A DNA stretch of 64,000 nucleotides from Zingiber officinale (lineage: Eukaryota > Streptophyta > Magnoliopsida > Zingiberales > Zingiberaceae). A model generated the notes under the pieces. The model searched no databases. It saw only the letters and a list, made by a program, of their open reading frames with translations, and was not told the DNA's origin. Below are positions 23,510 to 34,249 of this stretch, piece by piece. Position numbers and translations under genes: made by a program. The stretch's first letter is position 1. Every line of letters begins with the position of its first letter. The DNA is taken from NCBI RefSeq assembly GCF_018446385.1, contig NC_056002.1:27638636-27702635 (forward strand), given 5' to 3'.

Positions 23510-25570
23510 AAATTATTATTCTCATTTTTCATTTTATCCCTAAATTAATAGATTAGTATTAAAAATTAATATTTCTATTTGAAAATCAATTAGTCAGAAT
23601 CCATTTCTCTCAAAGTTAAAATTTTAACCATTCAATTGATTGACAATAAAATCAATCGATTAATTTATTTTTATATCAACAATGTTGTGATATCAAAATT
23701 AATTTTAGGTAAAATCAATTGATAGATTAAATGATATCGAATTGATATGAATTTGTCCATCAACTAGTATACTAATCAGTTGATAGATTAAATTATATAT
23801 TTGTCTAGTTCTCATGATTATATTTATGTCTTCAAACATTAATTTGGTTCAATATACTAAGAGCAATGATTTTTTAAATATGAATATATTTAAAAAAATA
23901 AATTCATGTTAAAAAAAAAATTACTGCTCTTAATATATTGGATAAAATTGACGTTTGAGGGCATAAGAACTAGTTTTCATATCAATCTAAGTATGTTGGT
24001 CCATTAGCCAATTTTATCCAAAATTAACTGATAGATCAAAACGATCTCGGATTGATATGAAACTAACTTCTATATGTTTGTCTAATTCTCTTGATTATAT
24101 TCATATTTTCAAACATTAATTTGACTCAATATATTGAAAGCAATGATTTTTTGAACACAAATGTGTTCGAAAAATCTAATTCGTATTCAAAAAATCGTTG
24201 CTCTAAATATATTAGATCAAATTGATATTTGAAAGCATAAATATAATTAGAATAATTAGACGAACACATATGAATTAGTTTAATGTCAATCCGAGGATAA
24301 TTAGTCCATCAATTGATTTTGTCCAAAATTGGTTGATGGACCAAATAACCTTGGATTGATATGAAACTAGCTCCTATGTGTTTATCTAATTCTCCTGATT
24401 ATATTCATACCCTCAAATATCAATTTAACATAATATATTGAGAGCAGTGATTTTTGAAAATGGATGCATTCAAAAAAATTTAATTCGTATTCAAAAAAAT
24501 CATTCCTCTTAATATATTCAGTCAAATTGACGTTTGACGACATGAATATATTCAGGACAAGTAGATGAATGTGTAGGAGCTAATTTCATATCAATCCTAA
24601 GTCGTTTGGTCCATCAACCGATTTTGGGCAAAACCGGCTGATAGACCAAACGACCTCAAATTGACATGAAATTAGCTCCTATATGTTCCGCTAGTTCTCT
24701 TGATTATATTCATACCCTCAAATGTCAATTTAACCTAATATGTTGAGAGTAGTGATTTTTTGAATACGAATTTCAGCTTTTTACAAGAAAATCAGTCGGT
24801 AAAAAGTTGAAATTCGTGTTAAAAAATCACTATTATCAATATATTATATCGAATTGACATTTGAGACATGGATATAATCAGGAAAACTAGATAAACATAT
24901 AGAAACTAATTTCATGTCAATCCAAGGATATTTGATCCATTAGTTGATTTTGCCCAAAATCGACTGATGAACTAAACATCCTCGATTGATATGAAACTAG
25001 TTTATATAGATTTTTCTAGTTCTTTTGATTATATCCATATCCTCAAATATCAATTTCACTCAATATATTAAAAGCGGTGATTTTTTAAACATAAATTTAG
25101 ATTTTTTTAAAAAATATATAATTTATGTTTAAAAAATCATTGCTCTTAATATATTATGTCAAATTGATGTTTGCCCAAAACTGGCTGATAGACCCAATAT
25201 ATTAAGATTTTTTAACACAAATTAAATTTTTCAAACACATTTGTGTTCAAAAAATCATTGCTCTTAATATATTAAGTCAAATTAATGTTTGAGGACATGA
25301 ATATAATCAGGAGAACTAACCAAATACATAAAAACTAGTTTCATGTCAATCTGAGGTCGTTTGATGCATCAACCAATTTTACCCAAAATCAACTTTGATA
25401 CAACAGCATTGTTGATACAAAAGCAAATTAGTCGAGTGATTTGCTCAAAATTTCAAAAATTCGCCACGGAGAGAAATTGATTCATCTTGTAAAAAAAAAA
25501 TAAGTCAATTGATTTTCAAACAAAAATCAATTCGACTGATCAAGAATAAAACAGGAAGTGAGCATATAAT
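23510..25570. mobile_element. Foldback element, copy 1 (alternating inverted ~155-bp monomers)
   Basis: The left end (about 23510-23760) reappears inverted at the right end (about 25390-25570). Shared words include TTTTAT(C)C/GAATAAAA, 'tgaaaatcaatt', 'atcaacaatg' and 'ttaggtaaaatcaattgat'. Between them the DNA is a chain of near-palindromes. Centres of the type 'gcagtgattttttgaa..ttcaaaaaatcattgct' fall near 23905, 24170, 24480, 24795, 25105 and 25235. Centres of the type 'ccaaccgattttg..caaaatcggttga' fall near 24015, 24325, 24630 and 24955. The period is therefore about 310 bp, made of two ~155-bp monomers head to head. No coding sequence is present. It resembles plant foldback transposons; the exact ends are uncertain by about 25 bases. 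Confidence 0.7.
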
Positions 25571-25858
25571 TTGATCATTTTGAAACTACCTTACGCAATA
25601 TGGTAATTTTGAAACTTTACCTAAATTATTAGATGACTGAATTTACTAAAAAAAATAGAAAACAAATCTATCAAGGTAAGCTAACACAATCCATAACTTG
25701 TAAAGCTCTTCTCTTTCACCACAACTTGAGTTTTGTGACTTCGAATACCAAAGTGCAACCTTATTGAACTCATTTTAGGAATCTTTTTCTTTCAACTAGA
25801 AGAACTCTTTCATCATTCTATTTTCACTATAGAATATATGAAAATTGGAATATCTTTC
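25571..25858. repeat. Right flank of foldback copy 1, duplicated at 33566-33853
   Basis: This 290-base stretch ('gatcattttgaaactaccttacgc' through 'ggaatatctttc') recurs beside foldback copy 2 at about 90% identity. The foldback and this flank were therefore duplicated together as a ~2.3-kb block. Confidence 0.8.
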
Positions 25859-26953
25859 TGTTGGACAATCTGATGCCTAAGATATTGGAGAAATTACAAA
25901 ACTGAAATTACACAAATTAATTCTAACTTATCTGTTGAGATGACCTGAGCGAATAATCTCAAGCTGTCAGCGGGGCTCGTTCTGCCAAGTTTTTGGTGGT
26001 CCGAGTTACGTAGTTGATGCGGTGTGTAGTAAAATCAGGAGTCGATCACCAAATCGGAAAGAAAATTTATTGACTAAGATACCAAGGCCTGCGTTCAACA
26101 CAGTTTCCTTAAAATAGATTCATCCCACCTCCGGCTATACTTCGAGGTTTTCTTGGGTCGTTTGTTTCCCACGATACAATGGCAAAACCACGCACACAAC
26201 CAAGCGCTAGTTGTTCGTGGCAAACTGAGAATGCGCCCAAGTGCTATCACGAGTAGTTCAACTAAACGGATGCACAACTGAGAGAAAAGAATCGGGGAAC
26301 AAAGGTGGAGGAACTCTTTTGCTTTCACTTTTACTCTCGTTCTTGCTTTGCTCAAGATCTAACCTTCTTATATAGGAGCTCTCACCTTACCTGCAATGAA
26401 TGCCCAAATTATGATCATTTAATGCTAGGTTTAATGTCGTCATTAATGGATTTAATATCTTTATTAATGCCAAGATGTTACAGAATCATTATTAATTGGT
26501 TTAATGACACCATTAATGTCGAGATGTTACGAAGTCACCATTAATAAGTTTAATGTCATCATTAATGTCGAGACGTTACGAAATTGCCATTAGTTTTATA
26601 TTAATGTTTTCGTTACACTCTTAAGCAGGTAGCGAAAAGCGATTCAGGTGGCAAATTGTTAGTTTATTCACTTAGACAAAGTTTGCCTCGACCGATCTGG
26701 CATTCAACGTGTGCGGGTCATGCTCGCACACGAGTCAACCTTGGTTCAGTACAATCCGAGCTCTGGATTTGCATCCACCCCTACGCACCCACGCATGAGG
26801 GAGTCTCTCCCTATGCATATGTTTACAACATCAATGCATGTTTCATAATTTAAATCAACAATAAAGCTAAGAGACTTCTAATGTGGGACTAACAACTCAT
26901 GCACAATAGAGTCTCTTCATCTCCACCTCTTTATTACATTCACATTTCCAACA
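25859..26953 (-). repeat. 3' LTR of the 25859-31762 element
   Basis: The LTR is 1095 bp. A TATATAAG TATA box reads on the minus strand at about 26366-26374 (+ 'cttatatagg'). At 26400-26620 there are about four imperfect ~55-bp tandem units containing TTTAATG, ATTAATG and GAGATGTTAC, upstream of the TATA box in the minus sense. Confidence 0.87.
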
Positions 26954-26961
26954 ACCCCCCA
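26954..26961 (-). promoter_or_regulatory. Polypurine tract of the 25859-31762 element
   Basis: On the minus strand TGGGGGGT directly precedes the LTR start TGTTGGAAATG. Confidence 0.75.
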
Positions 26962-27479
26962 CATGAATAGAATGCATGATATGTGATAGCATTCAACAAT
27001 TGAGTCAAATATATGATCGACGAGTTTTACCCTTTGAACATTCCCTTGTGAAGATATGTTTGCTTACTGGCTGACAGTAGACATGATGTCCTTGAACCGT
27101 TCTGCCGTCTGTGTAAGTATTGACAAATATCATCCAAGACTCTCCTTGATATAACTTAGTTCTCATGAGTGCGTTCGTTTTTTGCCATGAGCACGCTTGG
27201 TTCTATGAGAAACTCTAAGAATTTTGTCTCCAATTCTCTTCGAAGTGGTCCCACTTCTTTCTCATATAGACAATCCCTCAAGAGTAACCATCTACTCTTC
27301 TTGATCATTAAAAGTCCATCGGCTTATCCTAGTCCGGTCACTGCTTTATCGGGTTATCCTCTATAGTGTGTCTAGTCAGTGCAAATTAGTTGTTCCTTTG
27401 AACTTATTTCTTGGGATCTCCAATCAGTATAGGTTGGGTGTCCTCTGCACTGAACGCTAACAACGACATCAAACTCATT

Positions 27480-30400
27480 TCTCATGATGACCTTACAACT
27501 AACTCTTGATTTAATGATTTGGTTAGCGGATCAGCTAGGTTATCCTTTAACTTCATATAGTCAACAGTGATAACTCTCGTTGAGAGTAGTTGTCTAATGG
27601 TATTATGTCTACAACATATATGTCTAGACTTACCATTATACAGATGACTTTGTGCACGACCAATTGTCGATTCACTATCGCAATGTATGCAAATTGCTAG
27701 CACAGGTTTCGACCATATTCGAATATCTTCTAAGAATTGTCGTAGTCATTTATCATCTTCACTACATTTGTCAAGAGCTACAAACTCATATTCCATTATA
27801 GATCTGGTTATTACCATTTGCTTAGAAGATTTCCAGAAAATGGTTGCACCTCCTAAAGCGAATACATATCCACTCAGAGACTTAGAGTCTTTTATGTCAG
27901 ATATTCAACTTGCATCGCTGTATCCTTCGATCACAACAAGATATCTAGTATAGTGCAGTCAATATTCACGAGTATACCTCAAGTACCTCAGTACTCTTAT
28001 TATCCCTTTCCAATGCTCAACACCGGGATTACTCGTGTATCTACTCAGTTTACTTACTGTGTAAGTCAAGTTTGGTCATGTACATCTCATCAGGTACATC
28101 AGACTTCCAAATCACTCGAGAGTATTCTATCTGAGAGATACTTTCACTTTGATTTTTTGATAGATGTTGACTTGTATCTATCGACGTTCGTGCTAACGTA
28201 GTATCACCCTTGGTGAATTTCTCAAGAATTTTATCCATGTAAGGGACTGACTCTCTAGTTAGATTTGTCAGAAGAACTTACGGCTTTAGAATAACTTTGA
28301 GGCTCACTTTCCAACATGAAAGTGATAAAATATAATCCATAGGATTTTTCCACCCGAGCTTTTTTGCTCCGTCTAAGCTCAACCTCGACTGGTTCATCAT
28401 CATCTTCTTCGCCTTGTGTTTCATATACCCGTTTTGAGGAGCTAGCATCCTCTCGAGTCTTATACGGAAACACATACTCAAATAACAGGGCATTTCTCGA
28501 TTCTATTATCGAGTTCTTGTGTATATCTGGTATTTGTGACTCATACACAAAAAAAATTAGTATGCACTGCTATTATGTGTATATTAAATAAATATACAAT
28601 CAATAGTATTTGATCCTATCTTAATCCTTTTCGGATCATGCACCAACACTTTGGCAAGACACCCCTAAATTCGCAAATATTTATAGAATGATTGTCTTCC
28701 ATTCCATAACTCATAAGGGCTTTTATCTATCTTCTTCCGGGGAACCTCATTTAAAAGGTAATTAGCTGTTAGCACAACTCCCCCCCCCCCCCAACACATG
28801 AATTATGGCAGTCCATAGTTCAATAGAAGAGCATTCATCATCTCTTTTAGAGTTTGATTCTTCCACTCAGTAACTCTATTTTGTTGAGGAGTATAAGGAG
28901 TTGTTATTACGTGTCTGATCCCATGTTCAACACACAACTCAGCGAACAATAATACATATTCACCGCCTTAGTCACTTCGAAGCACCTTAATCTTCTTATT
29001 AAGTTGGGTTTCAACCTTATTTTTATATATATAGTGCAAATTTCTCTATAACTTCATCTTTACTTTTGAAAAGATACACATAATAATATTTTATGCTATC
29101 ATCTACAAAAGTGATGAAGTATTTATTCCCACCACGTGTTGGTGTACCTTTGACATCACACACGTCTGTGTAAATTAGCCCAAGTGGTTCGTTGTTTCTC
29201 TCAACATGTTGAAAGGATGACCTTGTCATTTTTGCTTCAACACAAATCTAGCACTTGTATTTTGGTTCAAGGTGGAATGTAGGTATGCTTCGCATATTTA
29301 TTAATTTATATAACACATCGTAGTTAACATGTCCTAGGCTACTATACCACAAACATGAAGACTCAAGCATATAAGTGGAAGAGCTTTCATCTTTATTTAT
29401 CTAAGGTCTAATGGTCATTACATTGAGCTTGAAGAACCCATCAAATACATAACTCCTTCCTATAAATATTTCATTTTTTGATAGTACAACTCTGTCTAAC
29501 TTAAAAATAATGTGAAAGTCATTCTTGATTAACAATGATCCAGACACTAGATTCATCCAAATCTCCGAAACATACAACACATTGTTCAGAGTAAGGTCCT
29601 TGCCCGAGATAATCTTCAACACCACTTTTCCTTGGCCCATGATGTCAGAGGTTGTTGAGTTTCCCATAAATAGCTTGTCTCCATTGACTTTTTCAAAGTT
29701 GTGGAGTAGCTCCTTATTGCAGCAGACATGTTTAGTGGCTCCAGTATCAATCCACCATTACCACAGGTTTGAACCGACCGAGTTCATTTCGGAGACCACA
29801 GCACAGAGGTCGTCTATTTCTAGTCCCCCGTTAAGATTGGTCTCCTACTTCTTCTTTGATTTTCTGCATTCCAAAGATTTGTGACCAGCTCGACCACAGT
29901 TGAAGCACTTCCCAGAGAATTTCTTAATGCCTCCTCTAGGTCCCATCTTGGAAGTTTTTGGGTTCTTCCACTTCGAATTTTGACTGTGCTCGACCACGTT
30001 GGCTTTCACAGTAACCTGAGAGAATAACTTTTTCTCTGAACTCTTATTATCTTCTTCGATACGAAGTCTAACAATAAGTTCTTCGACATTCATCTCCTTC
30101 CGGTTGTGCTTCAGGTAATTCTTGAAGTCTTTCCAGCCTAGAGGCAACTTCTCAATAATAGCAACCACTTGGAAGGTTTCACTCAGAATCATCCCTTCTG
30201 AGTGGATCTCCTACAAAATCACCTGAAGCTCCTAAACTTGGCTGATCACTATCTTGGAGTCAACCATCTTATAGTCCAGGAATCGACCCACGATGAACTT
30301 CTTGGCCCCTGTATCCTCCGTCTTGTATTTCTTGTCCAGTGACTCCCACAACTTTTTATTCATTCTCTTCATACTATATACAACGTATAGCAAGTCGACA

Positions 30401-30729
30401 ATACAGTTGAGGATGTAGTTTCGGTAAAGGAACTCAGAATGAGTTCATGCCTCCACTGCATTGATGGTCTGCACATCAGCATCCTCAGCACGCTTGGGAG
30501 GGTCATCGGTCAAGAATAGAGTCAAATTGAGTGTGATCAAGTAGAAGAACATCTTTTATTGCCACCTCTTGAAGTTTACTTTTCACTCTAGTGAACTTCT
30601 CTGGCCTTTCCCCATGGTTGATTGGCACAGTTCCAATCGGGGCGGAGGGGGCCTTAAGGTGTTGAGTTTGTTGCACCTCAACACTTTGTTCTATGGCTAT
30701 CTCAATAGAACTCGAGTCTGTTTCAAGAT
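27480..30729 (-). pseudogene. copia gag-pol with deleted reverse transcriptase
   Basis: On the minus strand: gag start at 30503-30729, with the PINHGERPEKF motif. Central gag is at 29845-30192, ending in a CCHC knuckle ([14 protein letters not shown]). The protease/pre-integrase part is at 29401-29667 (NNVLYVSEI-MNLVSGSLL). The integrase core is at 29023-29229 ([19 protein letters not shown]). The integrase C-terminal linker is at 28255-28548 (RRSKKARVEKSYG). The next block, from about 28250 downward, is already the end of RT (LARTSIDTSQHLSKN), followed by RNase H at 27482-27703 (CDSESTIGRAQ, KDNLADPLTK). Several hundred codons with the RT catalytic YVDD are missing at about 28250. A C14 run at 28779-28792 breaks the integrase frame. 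The product would be inactive. Confidence 0.85.
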
Positions 30730-31762
30730 TGTTGGACAATCTGTTGCTGAGATATTGGAAAAATTACATAATTAAAATTACACAAAATCAATTCTAACTT
30801 ATTTGTGAGATGACCTGAGCGGATAATCTCAGGCTGTTATCGAGGCTGGTTCTGCTAAGCTTCTCGTGGTCCAAGTTGCAGAGTTGATATGGTGCATAAC
30901 AGAATTGGGAGTCGATCATCGAATCAGGAAGAAAATTTGCTGTTTAAGATACCTAGGCTTGCGTTCAATGCAATTTCCTTGAAACAGATTTGTCCCACCT
31001 CCAGCTGTGCTTCGAGGTTCTCTCAGGTCATCTGTTTCCCAAGATACAATGGTAAAACCATGCACACAACTAAACACTAATTGTTCGTGGCGAACTAAGA
31101 ATGCATCCGAGTGCTATCATGAGTAGTTCAGTCGAACGGATGCACGACTGAGATAAAAGAATCGAGAACGAAGGTGGAGGAACTCTTTGCTCAAGATCCA
31201 GTCTCCTTATATAGGAACTCTCACATTGCCTGCAATGAATGATCAAATTATAGTCATTTAATACTGAATTTAATGTCGTCATTAATGGGTTTAATGTCTT
31301 CATTAATGTCGAGACGTTATAGAATCATTATTAATAAGTTTAATGATGTCATTAATGCCGAGACATTACAAATTCATCACTAATGAGTTTAATGTCACCA
31401 TTAATGTCGAGACTATACAAAATTGCTATTGATCTTATATTAATGCTTCTGTTACACTCTTGAACATGTAGCAAAAAATGATTCAGGTGGCAAAATATTG
31501 GTTTATTCACTTGAGCAAGTCTTGTCTCGATCTGTCCGGCATTCATCAACTTTGGTTTAATACAATCTAGGCCCTAGATTTACACCCACCCCTGCACACT
31601 CACGCGTGAGAAAATCTTTCCCCATACATATGTTTACAACATCAATACATATGTCATAATTTAAACTAACAATAAAACTAAGAGATTTCTAATATGGGAC
31701 TAATAATCCATGCACAATAAAATCTCAATATCTCCACATCTTTATTCTATTCACATTTCCAC
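30730..31762 (-). repeat. 5' LTR of the 25859-31762 element
   Basis: It matches 25859-26953, including the TATA box (about 31204-31211, minus) and the ~55-bp tandem units at 31240-31440. It stops at 'cacatttccac', where foldback copy 2 begins. No clear primer site lies inside it; + 30714-30729 has only a weak resemblance. Confidence 0.82.
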
Positions 31763-33565
31763 CTCTTTACCCTGATTAGTGTTAACAATTAATATTTCTG
31801 TTTGAAAATCAATCTAAGTCAGAATCGATTGCTCTTTAAGTCAAAATTTTAAAATTTTGAATAAATCAATTGATTGACAATAAAATCAATTTATATATTA
31901 AATGATATCATTGACATAAAATTAATTCTATATATTTGTCTAGTTCTCTTAATTATATTTATATTCTTAAATATTAATTTAACTCAATATATTAAGGACA
32001 GTGAATTTTCGAATATGAATATATTTAAAAAAATTTAATTCATGTTAAAAAAATCACTTCTCTCTCTCTATATATATATATAAAACTAGATAAACACATA
32101 TGAACTAATTTTTATATTTTGACCGATCAATCAATTTTGTCCAAAACTAGATTCTATGTATTTATCTAATTCTTTTAATTATATTCATATCTTAAAACAT
32201 CAATTTGACTTAATATATTAAGAGCATTGATTTTTTAAACATAAATATGTTCGAAAAATCTAATTCATATTCAAAAAATCATTGCTCTAAATAAATTTGA
32301 TCAAATTAATGTTTGGGAGCATGAATATAATTAAAAAAATTAGATGAACACATGTGAACTAGTTTAATATCAATCCAAGGATGTTTAGTCCATCAATCAT
32401 TTTTTCCAAAATCAGCTGATGGACCAAATGACCTCGGATTGATAAGAAATTAACTCCTATATGTCCGTCTAATTCTCTTAATTGTATTCATGCTCTCAAA
32501 TATCAATTCGACCTAATATATTGAGAGCATTGATTTTTTGAACATGAATGTATTCAAAAAAATTTAATTCGTATTCAGAAAATCATTCCTCTTAATATAT
32601 TCAGTCAAATTGACATTTGATAACATGAATATATATCCAGGACAAGTAAATGAATGCATAGGAGATATTTTCATGTCAATCCTATATCATTTGGTCTATT
32701 AGTCGATTTTGGGCAAAATTGACTTATAGAACAAATGACCTTAGATTGATATGAAATTAGCTCCTATATATTCGACTAGTTCTCTTGATTATATTCATGC
32801 CCTCAAATGTTAATTTAACGCAATATATTAAGAGCAGTGATTTTTTGAACAAGAATTTTAACTTCCACACAAAAACTAGTTGGTAAAAAGTTGAAATTCG
32901 TGTTAAAAATCAATGCACTCAATATTTTAGATCGAATTGACATTTAAGACATGGATATAATCAGGAAAACTAGACAAATACATGAAACTAGTTTATATAT
33001 GTTTGTCTAATTCTTCTAATTATATTCATGTCCTCAAATGTCAATTTGACTTGATATACTAAGAGCGGTGATTTTTTAAATACGAATTTAGATTTTTAAA
33101 AAATTTAATTCGTGTTTAAAAAATTATTGCTCTCAATATATTAGGTCAAATTGATATTTGCCCAAAATCGGCTGATGGACCAATATATTAAGATTTTTGA
33201 ACATGAATTAAATTTTTCAAACACATTTGTTACTCTTAATATATTATGTCAAATTAATGTTTAAGGGCATGAATATAATCAAAAGAACTAACAAAATACA
33301 TAGAAACTAGTTTCATGTCAATCTAAAATTGTTTGATGCATCAACCAATTTTATCCAAAATCGACTTTAATATAACAATACTGTTGATACAAAAATAAAT
33401 CAGTGATTTGCTCAAAATTTCAAAAATTCGACACAGAGAGAAATTAATTCATCTTGTAAAGAAAAAAAATAAGTCGATTGATTTCAAACAGAAATCAATT
33501 CGACTAATTTTTATTTTTAATATTAATTGGCTGATTAGGGATAAAATAGAAAGTGAATATATGAT
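31763..33565. mobile_element. Foldback element, copy 2
   Basis: It is the direct-repeat partner of 23510-25570 in the same orientation, about 80-85% alike by eye. It has the same chain of near-palindromes (centres near 32030, 32240, 32545, 32870, 33100 and 33210) and the same ends ('tttaccctgattag' left, 'ctgattagggataaaa' right). It is somewhat shorter (1.8 kb) through internal deletions. A short 'ctctctctctatatatatata' tract lies at about 32060-32082. Confidence 0.7.
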
Positions 33566-33853
33566 TTGATCATTTTGAAACTACCTTACGCAATATGGTA
33601 ATTTTAAAACTTTACCTAAATTATTAGATAGCTGAATTTACTAAAAAGATAGAAAACAAATCTATCAAGGTAAGCTCACACAATCCATAACTTGCAAAGC
33701 TCTTCTCTTTCACCACAACTTGAGTTTTGTGTCTTTCAATACCAAAGTGCAACCTTATCAAACTCATTTTAGGAATCTTTTTCTTGCAGCTGGAAGAACT
33801 CTTTCATCATTCTATTTTCACTATAGAATATCTGAAAGTTGGAATATCTTTCC
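33566..33853. repeat. Right flank of foldback copy 2
   Basis: It matches 25571-25858. After 'ggaatatctttc' it continues into the 3' side of the ABCG gene, so this copy is at the ancestral position. Confidence 0.78.
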
Positions 33854-34249
33854 TGAAAAAGAAAGTCAAAACTACATATGCTTAAGGGTAAATAATTCAT
33901 ATTATACCGAACAATTTTCGATAAATTGATTAGCAAACAAGCATGCAAGAGACCTTTGAGTCTATGAGGTTTCAATCTACAGAATATTTCGAGCTTATAA
34001 CTATCCAAAATGCAACCGACTATAAGTACTCAAGCGAAATCAGTTGCAACAGCACAGTGGTTCTGTTAAAGAATTAAAATGAGACATCTTACGATGATTT
34101 ACATCTTTTGCTTACAATGCTATCGTATAGATATACATGTACTATAGCATCTTCTATGCTTGTATCGACGATCCTAGGCATAAGTTAAATGGGAAACGTA
34201 AAGCTCATGTACACTGATGAATTAGGGAGAAGTAGAGAAGCTTTCTTCC
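33854..34249 (-). other. 3' flank / probable 3' UTR of the ABCG gene
   Basis: This is the AT-rich sequence after the ABCG stop codon. No convincing second gene is present. The poly(A) site was not identified. Confidence 0.45.

Larger units (their letters stand above)
25859..31762 (-). mobile_element. Ty1/copia retrotransposon lacking its RT core (minus orientation)
   Basis: The 3' LTR is 25859-26953 (TGTTGGACAA...TTTCCAACA) and the 5' LTR 30730-31762, whose last bases are lost or altered. A polypurine tract is at 26954-26961. The interior on the minus strand reads gag, zinc knuckle, protease region, integrase, then jumps to the RNase H end. The LTRs look about 85% identical, so this is an old insertion. 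It sits between the two foldback copies. Confidence 0.88.

Noticed and set aside
23510..25570. Regularly spaced palindromic repeats that at first look recall a CRISPR array
   Set aside because: This is plant nuclear DNA. The spacing is ~310 bp, the 'spacers' are themselves repeats in inverted orientation, and no cas genes exist. A foldback element explains it.
28779..28792. Run of 14 C bases
   Set aside because: It was considered as a structural (G-quadruplex/i-motif) signal. It is a single homopolymer inside the broken integrase region and most likely a slippage product or sequencing-length artefact.
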